The translations under genes and the position numbers were made by a program. Under the pieces are notes generated by a model. The model saw only the letters and a list, made by a program, of their open reading frames with translations. It did not search any database and was not told the origin of the DNA. Shown in pieces: positions 1 to 8,946 of a DNA stretch of 64,000 nt. Origin of the DNA: Peptoniphilus obesi ph1 (lineage in GTDB: Bacteria; Bacillota; Clostridia; Tissierellales; Peptoniphilaceae); assembly GCF_000311865.1 (NCBI RefSeq), contig NZ_HE978581.1, forward strand, positions 156,549 to 220,548. Reading direction: 5' to 3'. Each line of letters begins with the position of its first letter. Position 1 is the stretch's first letter.

Positions 1-1439
1 TTAGTAAAATCTCTAAAGTCTCCAATTATTTCTTCGACTGTTGGCTTATCACTAAGTATTGCATTTGTAAGTCCTGTTAATTCTTGTACTTTTTGAGGAA
101 TAGCCTTCTCTGGATTTATAAGTTGAGAATAACTATCTACAATATGTCCATCTACTATTTTCACAGCACCAATTTCTGTTATCTTATCTGTTCTTGGAGA
201 AAAACCAGTTGTTTCAATATCAAATACAACGTAATCCTGGTCATGTAGACTTTTTTCCAGATTATAATTTTTTATAATCTTTTCTTGATCATCTACAAAG
301 TTTCCATCAAGTCCATATAATACTTTTATTCCATATTTTTCTGATGTTTCCATAGCTTCTGGAAATCCTTGAACATCAGCAGTATCTGTTATTGCAAGAG
401 ATTCCATTCCCCAATACTTTGCTCTTTTAGCAAGTTCGTCAAAACTTGTTAAACCATTCATCGAAGACATTTTACTATGAAGCTTTAATTCCACTCTTTT
501 TTCTTTGCTATTGTCTTGTCTTATTGGATTAGATGATGTTTCTAAATACTTTATCCAAATAACTTCGTCTTTTGCAAAATTATCAAAGCTAACATCTCCG
601 GTTATTATGTAATTATTTCCAATAGAGATATTGTTTAAAAACTCTTCATTTTTTTCCTTGCTTAAAAAGGCCTTTGCAGCTATTGATGAAGTATGGTCTG
701 TTAGGCTTAAAGATATTATAAATTTACCATTTTTTAATTCCGTAGAAGATATATCAAACAAGTCTGCTTTTATAGTAACTCTTGAATTAATAAAGATATC
801 TTTGATATTAGTTATATCTAAAATATCTTTTTTGCCATATTTAAAGTTTTTAACTTTTTTACTTTCTTTTTTCTCTTTAGATTTTTTATTTACAATATCT
901 GTATTTTTTGCAAAATCTATTTCTTCTTTATTTATATTTTCTATATAATCTTCAATATCGTTATCGCTGCAATCTTTAATATTTTTATCTAAAGAAATAG
1001 CTACAGAATATGAATCATATTTGCTTAAATCTTTTTCAATTTGCTTATACAATTGATTGTTTTGCATACTGTAATATAAGCCTTTATTTGGAATAAAGAT
1101 TTCTACTTTTTTATCAACAATATTTATATTTATATCATCTATGCAGACCTTTGAAGAGGGATTATACTTTAAAATATAATCCCTTGTAAGTTTATCTATA
1201 TCAATTTTTTCTTCAATTTTTTTATAGGAAAAAGATAGTACAAAATCTTTTAGATTCTCTGAAAGTGAATTTTCATATTCTTTAAGTTCAGTCTTTTCTA
1301 TATCTTTTTCTATCAAGCAATTAAAATATAGCTGCATTTTATCATCATTTAATGATATGCTTTCAAATTTCAAATATTTTTCTATATTTTTGCTAGTATT
1401 TATTTGTAATTTCTTATTTAGTTCTATAGTATCTAACAA
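1..1439 (-). CDS. polC: DNA polymerase III alpha subunit, PolC type (5' part only)
   Basis: This is the first 479 codons of the Gram-positive replicative polymerase PolC; the rest lies off the left edge of the window. An N-terminal region and an OB-fold-like segment come first. The PHP domain begins at about residue 315. A DnaQ-type proofreading exonuclease begins at about residue 400, with the acidic motif DIETTG at 407-412. The exonuclease inserted inside the PHP domain is diagnostic of PolC. The start is read as TTG at 1439, because AGGTGA precedes it by four bases and no ATG is near. The ispG stop lies 8 bases upstream, so the two genes are probably co-transcribed. The PHP metal-binding residues look degenerate: the usual HxH is KLH (319-321) and the usual TDH is TDT (351-353). 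The identification is confident; the exact start is less so. Confidence 0.93.
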   Translation of the reverse strand, partial: MLDTIELNKKLQINTSKNIEKYLKFESISLNDDKMQLYFNCLIEKDIEKTELKEYENSLSENLKDFVLSFSYKKIEEKIDIDKLTRDYILKYNPSSKVCIDDININIVDKKVEIFIPNKGLYYSMQNNQLYKQIEKDLSKYDSYSVAISLDKNIKDCSDNDIEDYIENINKEEIDFAKNTDIVNKKSKEKKESKKVKNFKYGKKDILDITNIKDIFINSRVTIKADLFDISSTELKNGKFIISLSLTDHTSSIAAKAFLSKEKNEEFLNNISIGNNYIITGDVSFDNFAKDEVIWIKYLETSSNPIRQDNSKEKRVELKLHSKMSSMNGLTSFDELAKRAKYWGMESLAITDTADVQGFPEAMETSEKYGIKVLYGLDGNFVDDQEKIIKNYNLEKSLHDQDYVVFDIETTGFSPRTDKITEIGAVKIVDGHIVDSYSQLINPEKAIPQKVQELTGLTNAILSDKPTVEEIIGDFRDFT

Positions 1440-1447
1440 AAAATCAC

Positions 1448-2500
1448 CTACAAATTTTCTATTTCCTTCATTAACTCATCTAATAATTGATTTTCAGGGA
1501 CTTTTTTTATTATTTCTCCCTTTTTAAAGATTACACCTTGTCCATTTCCACCGGTAATCCCTATATCTGCTTCTCGTCCTTCTCCAAGACCGTTTACTAC
1601 ACAGCCCATCAAAGCAACCGATATATTTTTATCTACTTTTGAAAGTCTATTTTCTGCTTCTTTTACAAGTTCTATAAGATCGATTTTTGTCCTCGCACAA
1701 GTTGGACAGGCAATTATTTCTACACCTTCTTGTCTTAGTCCTAAAGATTTTAGAATTTGCTTGCCAACCAGAACTTCTTCTACAGGATCATCTGTTAGAG
1801 AAACTCTTATAGTATCTCCTATTCCTTCAGCTAATAGGGTTCCCATGCCAACTGAAGATTTTACTATTCCAGCAAGACCCATTCCTGATTCAGTAATGCC
1901 AAGGTGAAGTGGATAATCAGATATTTCAGAAAATTTTCTATATGATTCTATTGAAAGATTTACGTTACTTGCCTTTAAAGATACTTTTATTTGGTTAAAA
2001 TTTAATGATTCTAAAATATTTATATCTTCTAAAGCACTTTGAACTATAGAATCGCTATTAACTCCATTAAATTTATCCAAAATTTTTTGGTTTATAGATC
2101 CAGCATTAACTCCAATCCTTATAGGAATATTCTTATCCTTGCAGGCAGAAACAACTTCTTCTACCTTCCACTTTTCTCCTATATTCCCAGGATTTATTCT
2201 TATACAATCTGCCCCATATTTAGCAGAAAGAAGTGCAAGTTTATAATTAAATTGTATATCTGCAACGCAAGGTATATTTATATTGGCTTTTATTTTTTCT
2301 ATCGCTTGTGCATCTTCTAAGTCATTTACTGCAAATCTTATTATGTCGCACCCTGCTTCTTCCAATCTATGAATTTGTTTAATTGTGGATTCTACATCCT
2401 TGGTATTTGTATTTGTCATAGACTGAACGCTTATAGCTGAGTCTGCTCCTATATCTACATTACCAACTTTAATTAGTCTTGTTTTTCTTCTTTTAATCAT
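1448..2500 (-). CDS. ispG: 4-hydroxy-3-methylbut-2-en-1-yl diphosphate synthase (IspG/GcpE)
   Basis: IspG is the [4Fe-4S] enzyme of the methylerythritol phosphate (MEP) isoprenoid pathway. It reductively opens methylerythritol cyclodiphosphate to HMBPP in the cytosol. The protein has 350 residues, a normal bacterial length, with a TIM-barrel N-terminal part. The cluster cysteines are visible near residue 265 (ACPTCART) and near residue 300 (GCVVNGLGE), and GITGG lies close to the C-terminus. It sits 7 bases after rseP and just before polC, an order common in Clostridia. The MEP gene dxr, often found between cdsA and rseP, is not in this cluster, so the upstream MEP steps must be encoded elsewhere. 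Confidence 0.97.
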   Translation of the reverse strand: MIKRRKTRLIKVGNVDIGADSAISVQSMTNTNTKDVESTIKQIHRLEEAGCDIIRFAVNDLEDAQAIEKIKANINIPCVADIQFNYKLALLSAKYGADCIRINPGNIGEKWKVEEVVSACKDKNIPIRIGVNAGSINQKILDKFNGVNSDSIVQSALEDINILESLNFNQIKVSLKASNVNLSIESYRKFSEISDYPLHLGITESGMGLAGIVKSSVGMGTLLAEGIGDTIRVSLTDDPVEEVLVGKQILKSLGLRQEGVEIIACPTCARTKIDLIELVKEAENRLSKVDKNISVALMGCVVNGLGEGREADIGITGGNGQGVIFKKGEIIKKVPENQLLDELMKEIENL

Positions 2501-2507
2501 TGAGAAA

Positions 2508-3512
2508 TCATGCTCCTAATCTAGCCAAGTCTCCAAAAATTGTTACATAAGCCATTAGTGAGAAAAGTAATATTAATCCAATCATACTTAAAATTGATTC
2601 TACTTTTTCACTGACCTTGTAGCCTGTTATAGCTTCTATTATTAATAATAATAATTTCCCACCATCAAGTGCTGGTATTGGCAATATGTTTACAACCGCA
2701 AGGTTTGCACTTATTAAGGCCAGTATAAATAATAAATTTATTATCCCAGCAGAGGTTGCCTGCCCTATAACAGAAATTACACCAACAGGTCCTGATAGCA
2801 TTGAGACTCCGTATTTACCAGTAAATAATCCTCCAAGAACATTAAATACATCAGCTATTACTTCATGCGTTTTAGTAAATCCATACTTAATCACTGATCC
2901 AGGATCTTTGGAAAAACCTATACCAATAGCTGTTTTACCTTCTATTTCTTGAGGAATAATTTTTTTATCTATAATTTTTCCATCTCTATCTATTTTTATA
3001 TCTAATTCTTGACCTGGTTTTTTATCAGAAATATTTTCTACTATTTCAGTCCAAGAGTTTACCTCTACATTGTTAATTTCAACAATCTTATCTCCTTTTA
3101 CAAGTCCAGCTTCATAAGCAGGACTAGGATTTTTTATATGTCCAATAGAATTCGAATCTGATGGAACTCCTATAATTGAGGCTATTATTATAAAAGTTAA
3201 AATTGCAAGAATTAAATTCATAAAAACTCCCGCAACAACAACTGCCATTCTCTTATAAACTGAAACATTTGAAAAACTTCTAGGGTCATCCGAATCTCCA
3301 CTTTCTCCTTCAAGTGCAACATAACCACCTAGAGGAAGAAGCCTGATTGAATATTTTGTTTCCTTTCCAGATTTTTGAAAAATTTTTGGCCCCATACCTA
3401 TTGAAAATTCATTTACTCTTATACCAGCTAATTTTGCAACTGTGTAGTGGCCTAATTCATGCAGCATAATAACTAGCATAAAAACAAAAATCGAGCCTAA
3501 TAATGTGTACAT
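2508..3512 (-). CDS. rseP: Site-2 metalloprotease RseP
   Basis: RseP is a membrane zinc protease of the site-2 family. It performs regulated intramembrane proteolysis, classically of anti-sigma factors and of signal-peptide remnants. The zinc motif HELGH is at about residues 19-23 in the first membrane helix. A single PDZ domain spans roughly residues 115-190. The second zinc-ligand motif, NILPIPALDGG, is near residue 275, followed by the C-terminal membrane segments. The length of 334 residues is normal for a one-PDZ Firmicutes RseP. AAGGAG precedes the ATG. It is the first gene of the rseP-ispG-polC unit, which has its own extended -10 promoter downstream of the cdsA terminator. The natural substrate cannot be read from the sequence. 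Confidence 0.95.
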   Translation of the reverse strand: MYTLLGSIFVFMLVIMLHELGHYTVAKLAGIRVNEFSIGMGPKIFQKSGKETKYSIRLLPLGGYVALEGESGDSDDPRSFSNVSVYKRMAVVVAGVFMNLILAILTFIIIASIIGVPSDSNSIGHIKNPSPAYEAGLVKGDKIVEINNVEVNSWTEIVENISDKKPGQELDIKIDRDGKIIDKKIIPQEIEGKTAIGIGFSKDPGSVIKYGFTKTHEVIADVFNVLGGLFTGKYGVSMLSGPVGVISVIGQATSAGIINLLFILALISANLAVVNILPIPALDGGKLLLLIIEAITGYKVSEKVESILSMIGLILLFSLMAYVTIFGDLARLGA

Positions 3513-3555
3513 ATATATCTCCTTAATTAAATTTAAATTTCATTTTTTCTTTCTT

Positions 3556-3564
3556 ATTATATCA
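3556..3564 (-). promoter_or_regulatory. Extended -10 promoter for rseP-ispG-polC
   Basis: On the minus strand this reads TGATATAAT, a TGn-TATAAT extended -10 element. It lies about 45 bases upstream of the rseP ATG and downstream of the cdsA terminator. The -35 region is weak, as is usual for extended -10 promoters. The role is inferred from consensus match and position. Confidence 0.6.
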
Positions 3565-3597
3565 TGCTTGAAATAAAAACTAAAATTAACAAACAAT

Positions 3598-3621
3598 AAA
3601 AAAGGACTTCTCATGAAGTCC
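3598..3621 (-). terminator. Intrinsic terminator after cdsA
   Basis: A 7-bp perfect stem (GGACTTC/GAAGTCC) with a 4-base loop is followed on the minus strand by six T. It sits 16 bases after the cdsA stop and before the rseP promoter, so it separates the two transcription units. Confidence 0.85.
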
Positions 3622-3637
3622 AATAATTAATATTAAT

Positions 3638-4405
3638 TTATAAATATAGTGATGATATTAAGATTACAACAGGAATTACCATTATTACACTGTCAAACCT
3701 GTCCATAATACCACCATGTCCTGGTAATAAATTGCTATAGTCTTTTATGCCAACAATTCTTTTTATTTTAGAAGCAAACAAGTCTCCAAGTTGAGCACAA
3801 GTTGATGCAAAAATTATTAAAAGAATTAAAGACAAATCAATGTTTATATTATGGAAATGTAAGTATGCCAAAGTTAAAACTAGGCATCCAACAATCCCAC
3901 CAATAGCTCCTTCAATAGATTTTTTTGGGCTTACTTTTTCTATTAGTTTATGTTTACCAAATAGACTACCAAATATATAAGCAAATGTATCTGTTGAAAA
4001 TGCTATTAAAAATATCAATATTATAAAAGGAGTGCTCAAATCGCTCATTAAAGAAAATAAATATGGAGCATAAATAAAAATTAAATTCGTATAAGCAAGT
4101 GAATTTAAATCAAATTTATCATCAAACAATAAAAGCATTAGAGTTAATATTAAAATAAAAGTTATAGCAAAGTGCTTTTCTAAATTTAAATAATTCGATA
4201 ATGCAAGTATTATACATCCAATTATCAATACTATTATATTTGCATTTATATCAATCTTTCTTAATGCCATACTTATTTCAATACTAGCAAGTATGCCAAG
4301 AAGGCACAAAAATGTAGTTAATAAATATGATCTAAAATATATTACTAATGCTAAAATAATAATACCTACAACTCCGGTAATTATCCTCTTATATAAATCA
4401 GGCAT
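3638..4405 (-). CDS. cdsA: Phosphatidate cytidylyltransferase CdsA
   Basis: CdsA is the integral membrane enzyme that makes CDP-diacylglycerol from phosphatidic acid and CTP, the branch point for phospholipid synthesis. The protein has 255 residues and is almost entirely hydrophobic helices. Its C-terminal half carries the family signature: TDTFAY with SLFGKHKL, then SPKKSIEGAIGG, and near the end KDYSNLLPGHGGIMDRFDS. The start codon overlaps the uppS stop by 8 bases, indicating translational coupling. It is followed directly by a terminator, so it ends the rpsB-to-cdsA block. It is slightly shorter than average at the N-terminus but no key motif is missing. Confidence 0.95.
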   Translation of the reverse strand: MPDLYKRIITGVVGIIILALVIYFRSYLLTTFLCLLGILASIEISMALRKIDINANIIVLIIGCIILALSNYLNLEKHFAITFILILTLMLLLFDDKFDLNSLAYTNLIFIYAPYLFSLMSDLSTPFIILIFLIAFSTDTFAYIFGSLFGKHKLIEKVSPKKSIEGAIGGIVGCLVLTLAYLHFHNINIDLSLILLIIFASTCAQLGDLFASKIKRIVGIKDYSNLLPGHGGIMDRFDSVIMVIPVVILISSLYL

Positions 4406-5129
4406 TTACTCCCCCAAATCTTCTGTTCCTCTTTTGGAAATCAATTATAGCCTCATATAAGACTTCTTCATCAAAGTCTGGCCACAACACATCTGAAAAC
4501 CAAAATTCACTGTAAGCTAATTGGTAAAGTAAGAAATTACTAACTCTTAATTCACCACTTGGTCTTATTAATAAATCTAATTCATCCTGATATCTAGTGT
4601 ATAAATAATCTTTAAATTTTTCCTCATCTAATTCTTCGATTTTTAATTTTCCACTTTCAATATCCTTATGAATAAGTTTGGTCGCATTAACTATTTCGCT
4701 TCTACCACCATAGTTAAGCCCAATATTTAGTATCATTTTATCATTGTCTTTTGTTTTTGACAATGCAGTATTAATTTCGTCTTGGACAAATTGAGGTAGG
4801 GCTGAAATATCCCCTAAAACATTAATCTTTATATTGTTTTTCATTATTATTTTTAGCTGAGACCTAATATAATAAACCAAAAGTTCCATTAACTTAGATA
4901 TTTCTTCTTCTGGTCTTTTCCAATTTTCAGTTGAAAAAGCATATAAAGATAGTGATTTTATACCCAATTTATAAGAAGTTTCTACAATTTCTATTACTCT
5001 TTTAGTGCCTTCTTTGTGTCCAAAAGTTCTTGGCATATTTCTTTTTTTTGCCCATCTCCCATTGCCATCCATGATAATAGCAATATGTTTTGGTATATTA
5101 TTTTTATCTATATTTTCTAATAAACTCAT
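4398..5129 (-). CDS. uppS: Isoprenyl transferase (undecaprenyl diphosphate synthase)
   Basis: UppS is the cytosolic cis-prenyltransferase that condenses isopentenyl diphosphate units onto farnesyl diphosphate, giving the lipid carrier for peptidoglycan synthesis. The P-loop-like motif IIMDGNGRWAKKR lies near the N-terminus and the C-terminal motif RPSGELRVSNFL is typical of the family. The ATG at 5129 is preferred because AGGTGA precedes it; a GTG two codons upstream lies inside that ribosome binding site. The result is 243 residues, a normal length. A terminator-like hairpin ends 15 bases upstream, leaving no room for a promoter, so expression should depend on readthrough from frr. Confidence 0.95.
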   Translation of the reverse strand: MSLLENIDKNNIPKHIAIIMDGNGRWAKKRNMPRTFGHKEGTKRVIEIVETSYKLGIKSLSLYAFSTENWKRPEEEISKLMELLVYYIRSQLKIIMKNNIKINVLGDISALPQFVQDEINTALSKTKDNDKMILNIGLNYGGRSEIVNATKLIHKDIESGKLKIEELDEEKFKDYLYTRYQDELDLLIRPSGELRVSNFLLYQLAYSEFWFSDVLWPDFDEEVLYEAIIDFQKRNRRFGGVNA

Positions 5130-5144
5130 ATTCACCTAAAAAAT

Positions 5145-5170
5145 AAAAAGAGGCATATCAGCCTCTTTTT
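5145..5170 (-). terminator. Intergenic hairpin between frr and uppS
   Basis: A perfect 10-bp stem (AAAAAGAGGC/GCCTCTTTTT) with a 6-base loop directly abuts the frr stop codon. The T-rich arm and following T-rich DNA make it a plausible intrinsic terminator on the minus strand. uppS starts only 15 bases further, so it is more likely a partial terminator or processing/stability element than a full stop. Confidence 0.75.
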
Positions 5171-5728
5171 TTAAATTTCCATTAATTCTTTTTCTTTGTT
5201 TTCAGTTGCTTGATCAATTAACTTGATATGTTTGTCAGTAAGATTTTGGATATCTTCTTCATAAACCTTTTGTTCGTCTTCAGTTATTTCTTTATTTTTT
5301 TCAAGTTTTTTAACATCATCCATAGCTTCTCTTCTGATGTTTCTAACCGCAACTTTTGCACTTTCCCCATTTTTCTTAACAACTTTAGTAAGCTCTTGAC
5401 GTCTTTCTTCAGTTAATTGAGGAATTGCAAGTCTTATAAGTTTTCCATCGTTTGATGGATTAAGTCCAAGGTCTGATTTTAATATAGCTTTTTCTATTTC
5501 TGGAATTAAATTCGCATCCCATGGTTGAATAACTAAAAGTTTTGCTTCTGGTGCTGAAATAGAAGCTGCTTGATTTAGAGGAGTTGCTTGACCATAATAA
5601 TCAATGGTTATCTTATCAAGTAAGGAAGGATTAGCTCTTCCAGCCCTAATTGTTAATAAATCTTCTTTATATACAGAAACAGTTTTTGACATTCTATTTT
5701 CTATATCTTTTTTAATATCAGAAATCAT
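5171..5728 (-). CDS. frr: Ribosome recycling factor
   Basis: RRF works with EF-G to split the post-termination ribosome from mRNA and tRNA. The protein has 185 residues, exactly the family length. The characteristic N-terminal segment around [15 protein letters not shown] and the C-terminal helix containing [11 protein letters not shown] are both present, which gives the L-shaped three-helix bundle plus small beta domain. AAGGAG lies upstream of the ATG. The pyrH stop is 11 bases upstream, so the genes are co-transcribed in the conserved rpsB-tsf-pyrH-frr order. Nothing unusual was seen in the coding sequence. Confidence 0.97.
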   Translation of the reverse strand: MISDIKKDIENRMSKTVSVYKEDLLTIRAGRANPSLLDKITIDYYGQATPLNQAASISAPEAKLLVIQPWDANLIPEIEKAILKSDLGLNPSNDGKLIRLAIPQLTEERRQELTKVVKKNGESAKVAVRNIRREAMDDVKKLEKNKEITEDEQKVYEEDIQNLTDKHIKLIDQATENKEKELMEI

Positions 5729-5739
5729 AAATACTCTCC

Positions 5740-6456
5740 TTATTCAACTTTTGTACCTATATCTTTACCTAACACTACATCTATCATTGACGATGCATCA
5801 TCTATTCCAAATACTCTTAATGGAATTTGATTTTCCATACATAATGATATAGCTGTGGTATCCATAATTTTTAAATTTTTATTAATTATTTCTAAATAAG
5901 ATAATTTATCAAACTTTTTAGCATCCTTATTTATATTAGGGTCAGAATCATATATTGCATCAACGCCTTTTTTAGCAACTAATATTACATCTGCTGATAT
6001 TTCAGCAGCTCTTAGGGCTGCAGTCGTATCAGTTGAAAAATAAGGATTTCCTATTCCTGCTGAAAATATAACTACCCTATTTTTTTCAAGGTGTCTTATT
6101 GCTCTTCTTCTGATATAAGGTTCAGCAACTTCTCTCATTTCAATGGCTGTTTGTACTCTTGTATCAACACCCATTTGTTCAAGTGCATCTTGTATAGCTA
6201 GTGCATTCATAACTGTTCCAAGCATACCCATATAATCAGATGTTGCTCTATCCATATTAGAAGAGTCTCTTCCACGCCAGAAATTGCCACCACCTACAAC
6301 TACGCTAGTTTCAACTCCAAGTTCATTTATATGTTTTACTTGTTTAGCAATAGTTCTAATAGCTTCCATGTCAATGCCTTGTGACTTATCTCCAGCCATT
6401 GCTTCTCCGCTAAGTTTAAGCACAATTCTTTTAAAATTAGGAATCACACTACTCAT
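5740..6456 (-). CDS. pyrH: UMP kinase
   Basis: PyrH phosphorylates UMP to UDP in pyrimidine nucleotide synthesis. It is a hexameric amino-acid-kinase-fold enzyme, unrelated to eukaryotic UMP/CMP kinases. The protein has 238 residues. The N-terminal phosphate-binding strand VLKLSGEA, the glycine-rich [11 protein letters not shown] and the TTAALRAAE segment match the family. It begins 1 base after the tsf stop and precedes frr, consistent with the classical operon. The ATG is used without an obvious strong Shine-Dalgarno sequence, so it is probably translationally coupled to tsf. Confidence 0.97.
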   Translation of the reverse strand: MSSVIPNFKRIVLKLSGEAMAGDKSQGIDMEAIRTIAKQVKHINELGVETSVVVGGGNFWRGRDSSNMDRATSDYMGMLGTVMNALAIQDALEQMGVDTRVQTAIEMREVAEPYIRRRAIRHLEKNRVVIFSAGIGNPYFSTDTTAALRAAEISADVILVAKKGVDAIYDSDPNINKDAKKFDKLSYLEIINKNLKIMDTTAISLCMENQIPLRVFGIDDASSMIDVVLGKDIGTKVE

Positions 6457-6457
6457 C

Positions 6458-7108
6458 TTATTTTTGGCCCATTTGTTCTTGAACTTCTTTTGCGAAGTCT
6501 TCTTCTCTTTTTTCTAGACCTTCTCCAACTTCATATCTAATGAATCTTCTAATCTTAATATTTTCGCCAATTTTAGCTGCAATATTGTTTAGTAGGTCTT
6601 GAACTTTTATATCTGGATCTTTTATGAATTTTTGGTCTAAAAGACAAATTTCTTCATAAAATTTTTCCATACGACCTTCAACCATTTTTTCAACTATTTT
6701 TTCTGGTTTACCTTCATTTAGAGCTTGTTCTTTTAAAACAGATTTTTCATGTTCAACTTCATCAGCTGGAACTTCTTCACGGCTTAGGTATTTTGGAGCT
6801 GCTGCTGCAACTTGCATAGCCATGTCTTTTACGAATACTTTGAAGTCTTCATTTTTAGCAACGAAGTCAGTTTCACTATTAACTTCGATTAAAACACCAA
6901 TTCTTCCACCGTGGATGTAAGAATCAACGATTCCTTCAGAAGCAATTCTTGAAGATTTTTTAGCAATTGAAGCTAATCCCTTTTCTCTTAATATATCGGA
7001 AGCTTTATCTATATCTCCGTTAGCTTCAACTAAAGCTTTTTTACAGTCCATCATACCTGCAGATGTTTTTTCTCTTAATTCTTTGATTTGCGCTGCTGTT
7101 ATTTGCAT
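6458..7108 (-). CDS. tsf: Translation elongation factor Ts
   Basis: EF-Ts is the nucleotide exchange factor that recharges EF-Tu with GTP. The N-terminal UBA-like domain (residues 1-55) contains the family pattern [16 protein letters not shown], and the core contains [13 protein letters not shown]-type sequence near residue 75. At 216 residues it is shorter than the roughly 290 residues of many bacterial EF-Ts proteins. It resembles the compact single-core versions known from Thermus. A strong AGGAGG precedes the ATG. A terminator-like hairpin lies between rpsB and tsf, an arrangement seen in other bacteria, suggesting partial termination that tunes EF-Ts below S2. Confidence 0.96.
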   Translation of the reverse strand: MQITAAQIKELREKTSAGMMDCKKALVEANGDIDKASDILREKGLASIAKKSSRIASEGIVDSYIHGGRIGVLIEVNSETDFVAKNEDFKVFVKDMAMQVAAAAPKYLSREEVPADEVEHEKSVLKEQALNEGKPEKIVEKMVEGRMEKFYEEICLLDQKFIKDPDIKVQDLLNNIAAKIGENIKIRRFIRYEVGEGLEKREEDFAKEVQEQMGQK

Positions 7109-7124
7109 TTTATTCCTCCTTTTA

Positions 7125-7165
7125 ATAAAAAAGAGAGTCTTAAAGCCATAGCTTTAGAACTCTCT
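7125..7165 (-). terminator. rpsB/tsf intergenic terminator-like hairpin
   Basis: Two nearly complementary 15-base arms (7132-7146 and 7151-7165) with a 4-base loop are followed on the minus strand by six T. The tsf ribosome binding site begins only a few bases later, so no promoter fits in between. It most likely acts as a leaky terminator within the rpsB-tsf operon. Confidence 0.8.
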
Positions 7166-7173
7166 AAATAATC

Positions 7174-7971
7174 TTACTCTTCTTCTTTATCTATAGCTGG
7201 TTGATCTTCTTGAAGATCTTCTTCTGTTTGTTCAGATTCAGAATTTTCTTGGTCTGAAGCATCTTCTACTGAATAATCTTCAACTTGATTACCTTGTTTA
7301 CCTTCCAATACTGCATTTGCAATTGTTTCAGTTATAAGTTTAACTGCTCTAATAGCATCATCGTTTCCAGGTATTGGATAGTCAATTTCATCTGGGTCAC
7401 AGTTAGTATCAATAATACCAACTACTGGTATTCCTAAAATATGAGCTTCTTTTACAGCTATTTTTTCTTTTTTAGGATCAACAATAAAGATTGCATCTGG
7501 CATGCCACCCATATCTTTGATTCCACCTAAGAATTTTTGAAGTTTTTCTTCTTCATTTTTTAGTTGAATAACTTCTTTTTTAGGAAGTACATCGAAGATA
7601 CCGTTAGTTTCCATTTCTCCGATTTCTTGTAATCTTCTAATTCTCTTATTGATTGTTTTATAGTTAGTTAGAAGACCACCTAGCCATCTTTGGTTAATAT
7701 ATGGCATTTCACATCTTTTTGCTTCTTTTTCAATAGCATCTTGAGCTTGTTTTTTAGTACCTACAAATAGGATTTTTCCACCTTGTTCTGATACTTCTCT
7801 TACAAATTCATATGCTTCATTAATTTTTTTGACAGTTTTTTGAAGATCTATTATATAGATACCATTTCTTTGAGTAAATATATAAGGAGCCATTTTTGGG
7901 TTCCATCTTCTTGTTTGGTGACCAAAGTGTACACCTGCCTCTAATAGAGACTTCATTGATATAACTGACAA
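7174..7971 (-). CDS. rpsB: 30S ribosomal protein S2
   Basis: S2 binds the 30S subunit near the mRNA exit and the S1-docking region. The protein begins with the highly conserved [18 protein letters not shown] and contains RWLGGLLTN and IDTNCDPD. I place the start at TTG 7971 because GGAGGTG precedes it at proper distance; an in-frame GTG at 7980 lies inside that Shine-Dalgarno sequence and would add three residues. The protein has 265 residues, with an acidic C-terminal tail of about 35 residues (many Glu and Asp) after the conserved core. It is transcribed from a strong promoter about 110 bases upstream with a structured leader. Confidence 0.97.
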   Translation of the reverse strand: MSVISMKSLLEAGVHFGHQTRRWNPKMAPYIFTQRNGIYIIDLQKTVKKINEAYEFVREVSEQGGKILFVGTKKQAQDAIEKEAKRCEMPYINQRWLGGLLTNYKTINKRIRRLQEIGEMETNGIFDVLPKKEVIQLKNEEEKLQKFLGGIKDMGGMPDAIFIVDPKKEKIAVKEAHILGIPVVGIIDTNCDPDEIDYPIPGNDDAIRAVKLITETIANAVLEGKQGNQVEDYSVEDASDQENSESEQTEEDLQEDQPAIDKEEE

Positions 7972-8010
7972 ATTTAACACCTCCGTTTTTTTCCTCCATT
8001 TTCTTCATCC

Positions 8011-8040
8011 ATACCAGGGACTTTTAGCAACTCCTGGTAT
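8011..8040 (-). promoter_or_regulatory. Hairpin in the rpsB leader
   Basis: An 8-bp perfect inverted repeat (ATACCAGG/CCTGGTAT) with a 14-base loop lies in the roughly 100-base untranslated leader of rpsB. It has no following T tract, so it is not a terminator. A ribosomal-protein autoregulatory leader is an inference from position only; I do not recognise it as a known S2 leader class. Confidence 0.4.
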
Positions 8041-8079
8041 ATCCAAAAATGTGTGTAATAATAAATTTTACCATCAATA

Positions 8080-8108
8080 AGTATAGCATAGCCATGCTAA
8101 CTCATCAA
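8080..8108 (-). promoter_or_regulatory. rpsB: Promoter of rpsB
   Basis: On the minus strand TTGATG and TATACT are separated by exactly 17 bases. The -10 is preceded by TGC, making it extended. The spacer holds an inverted repeat, TAGCAT-GGCT-ATGCTA, that abuts the -10 and could bind a regulator. Confidence 0.75.
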
Positions 8109-8126
8109 GTTTTTTTATAAATTTTT

Positions 8127-8945
8127 TTAATATTCTAAGTCTTTATTATTATATATTGTATAAGTTAAAACTAGCATAATAATAAAGATTATAATATTTA
8201 CTAAAACTCTTACCATATAAATATTTGTTTGAAGAAAATCAATTGGGTGAAAGGCTTCAAACGCTACAAAATTAGCTATATTTAGGAAGTTTCCTCCATA
8301 TATTTTTCCAAACATTACAAAAATTACTAAAAATATAACAAATAAAACACTAGTACCTTCACTATAATTTGTTGATTTACTTAATGCAGAGAAAAACATA
8401 CCAATGCTTAGCAATACTGATCCTGTTAAGAACAGACTTAAGAAAATTTTAGCTAAGTCTATTAGCAAGGCTGCTGATGTGATTTCATCTCCAAAAGCTG
8501 GAAGTTTTACTATAAAGAATGTTGCCACAAACAATAATAGCAAAAATACAAAATATAGTAGAATATTTGCTAAGAATTTTTGAGTAACTATTTCTACCCT
8601 GCTGATTGGATTTGAATAAATATATTGTATAGATCCATCATTTAAGTCTTTTGATAAAGAACTTGCACCTATTTGCATTGCAAAAATCGCAATGAAAAAT
8701 ACCATGTATTGGTAAATAAATGCAATATATTCATTTATTTTTGTATAATCAACTTCTCTATCAAAACCAAATATTTTTTGTAAACTTGGGCTTAATTGTC
8801 CTACAAAGCTATCAAATAAAGATTTCATATTTGCATCAAGCATCATTGGATATAGGGCTAGCAATAGTCCAGTTAGTATAACTACAACTAAAAACCAAGC
8901 TAGACATTTTCCAAAGTTTTGTTTAAACTCTCTTGAAAAAACCAT
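8127..8945 (-). CDS. ABC transporter permease (ABC-2 type)
   Basis: This is the membrane subunit of an ABC exporter. About six hydrophobic segments are visible over 272 residues, with a cytosolic N-terminus that enters the first membrane helix near residue 18 and a large extracytoplasmic loop after it (about 40-80). The segment ASSLSKDLNDGSIQYIYSNPISR is typical of ABC-2/NosY-like permeases. The ATG at 8945 is chosen because GGAGGAC precedes it and it starts one base after the ATPase stop. An upstream in-frame start at 8987 would overlap the ATPase. Substrate unknown. It pairs with the ATPase gene directly upstream. Confidence 0.85.
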   Translation of the reverse strand: MVFSREFKQNFGKCLAWFLVVVILTGLLLALYPMMLDANMKSLFDSFVGQLSPSLQKIFGFDREVDYTKINEYIAFIYQYMVFFIAIFAMQIGASSLSKDLNDGSIQYIYSNPISRVEIVTQKFLANILLYFVFLLLLFVATFFIVKLPAFGDEITSAALLIDLAKIFLSLFLTGSVLLSIGMFFSALSKSTNYSEGTSVLFVIFLVIFVMFGKIYGGNFLNIANFVAFEAFHPIDFLQTNIYMVRVLVNIIIFIIMLVLTYTIYNNKDLEY

Positions 8946-8946
8946 A

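Noticed and set aside
7820-8008. Short minus-strand ORF overlapping the start of rpsB in another frame
   Set aside because: It shares the rpsB region in a different frame, has low-complexity Lys-rich sequence, and the conserved S2 frame explains the DNA.
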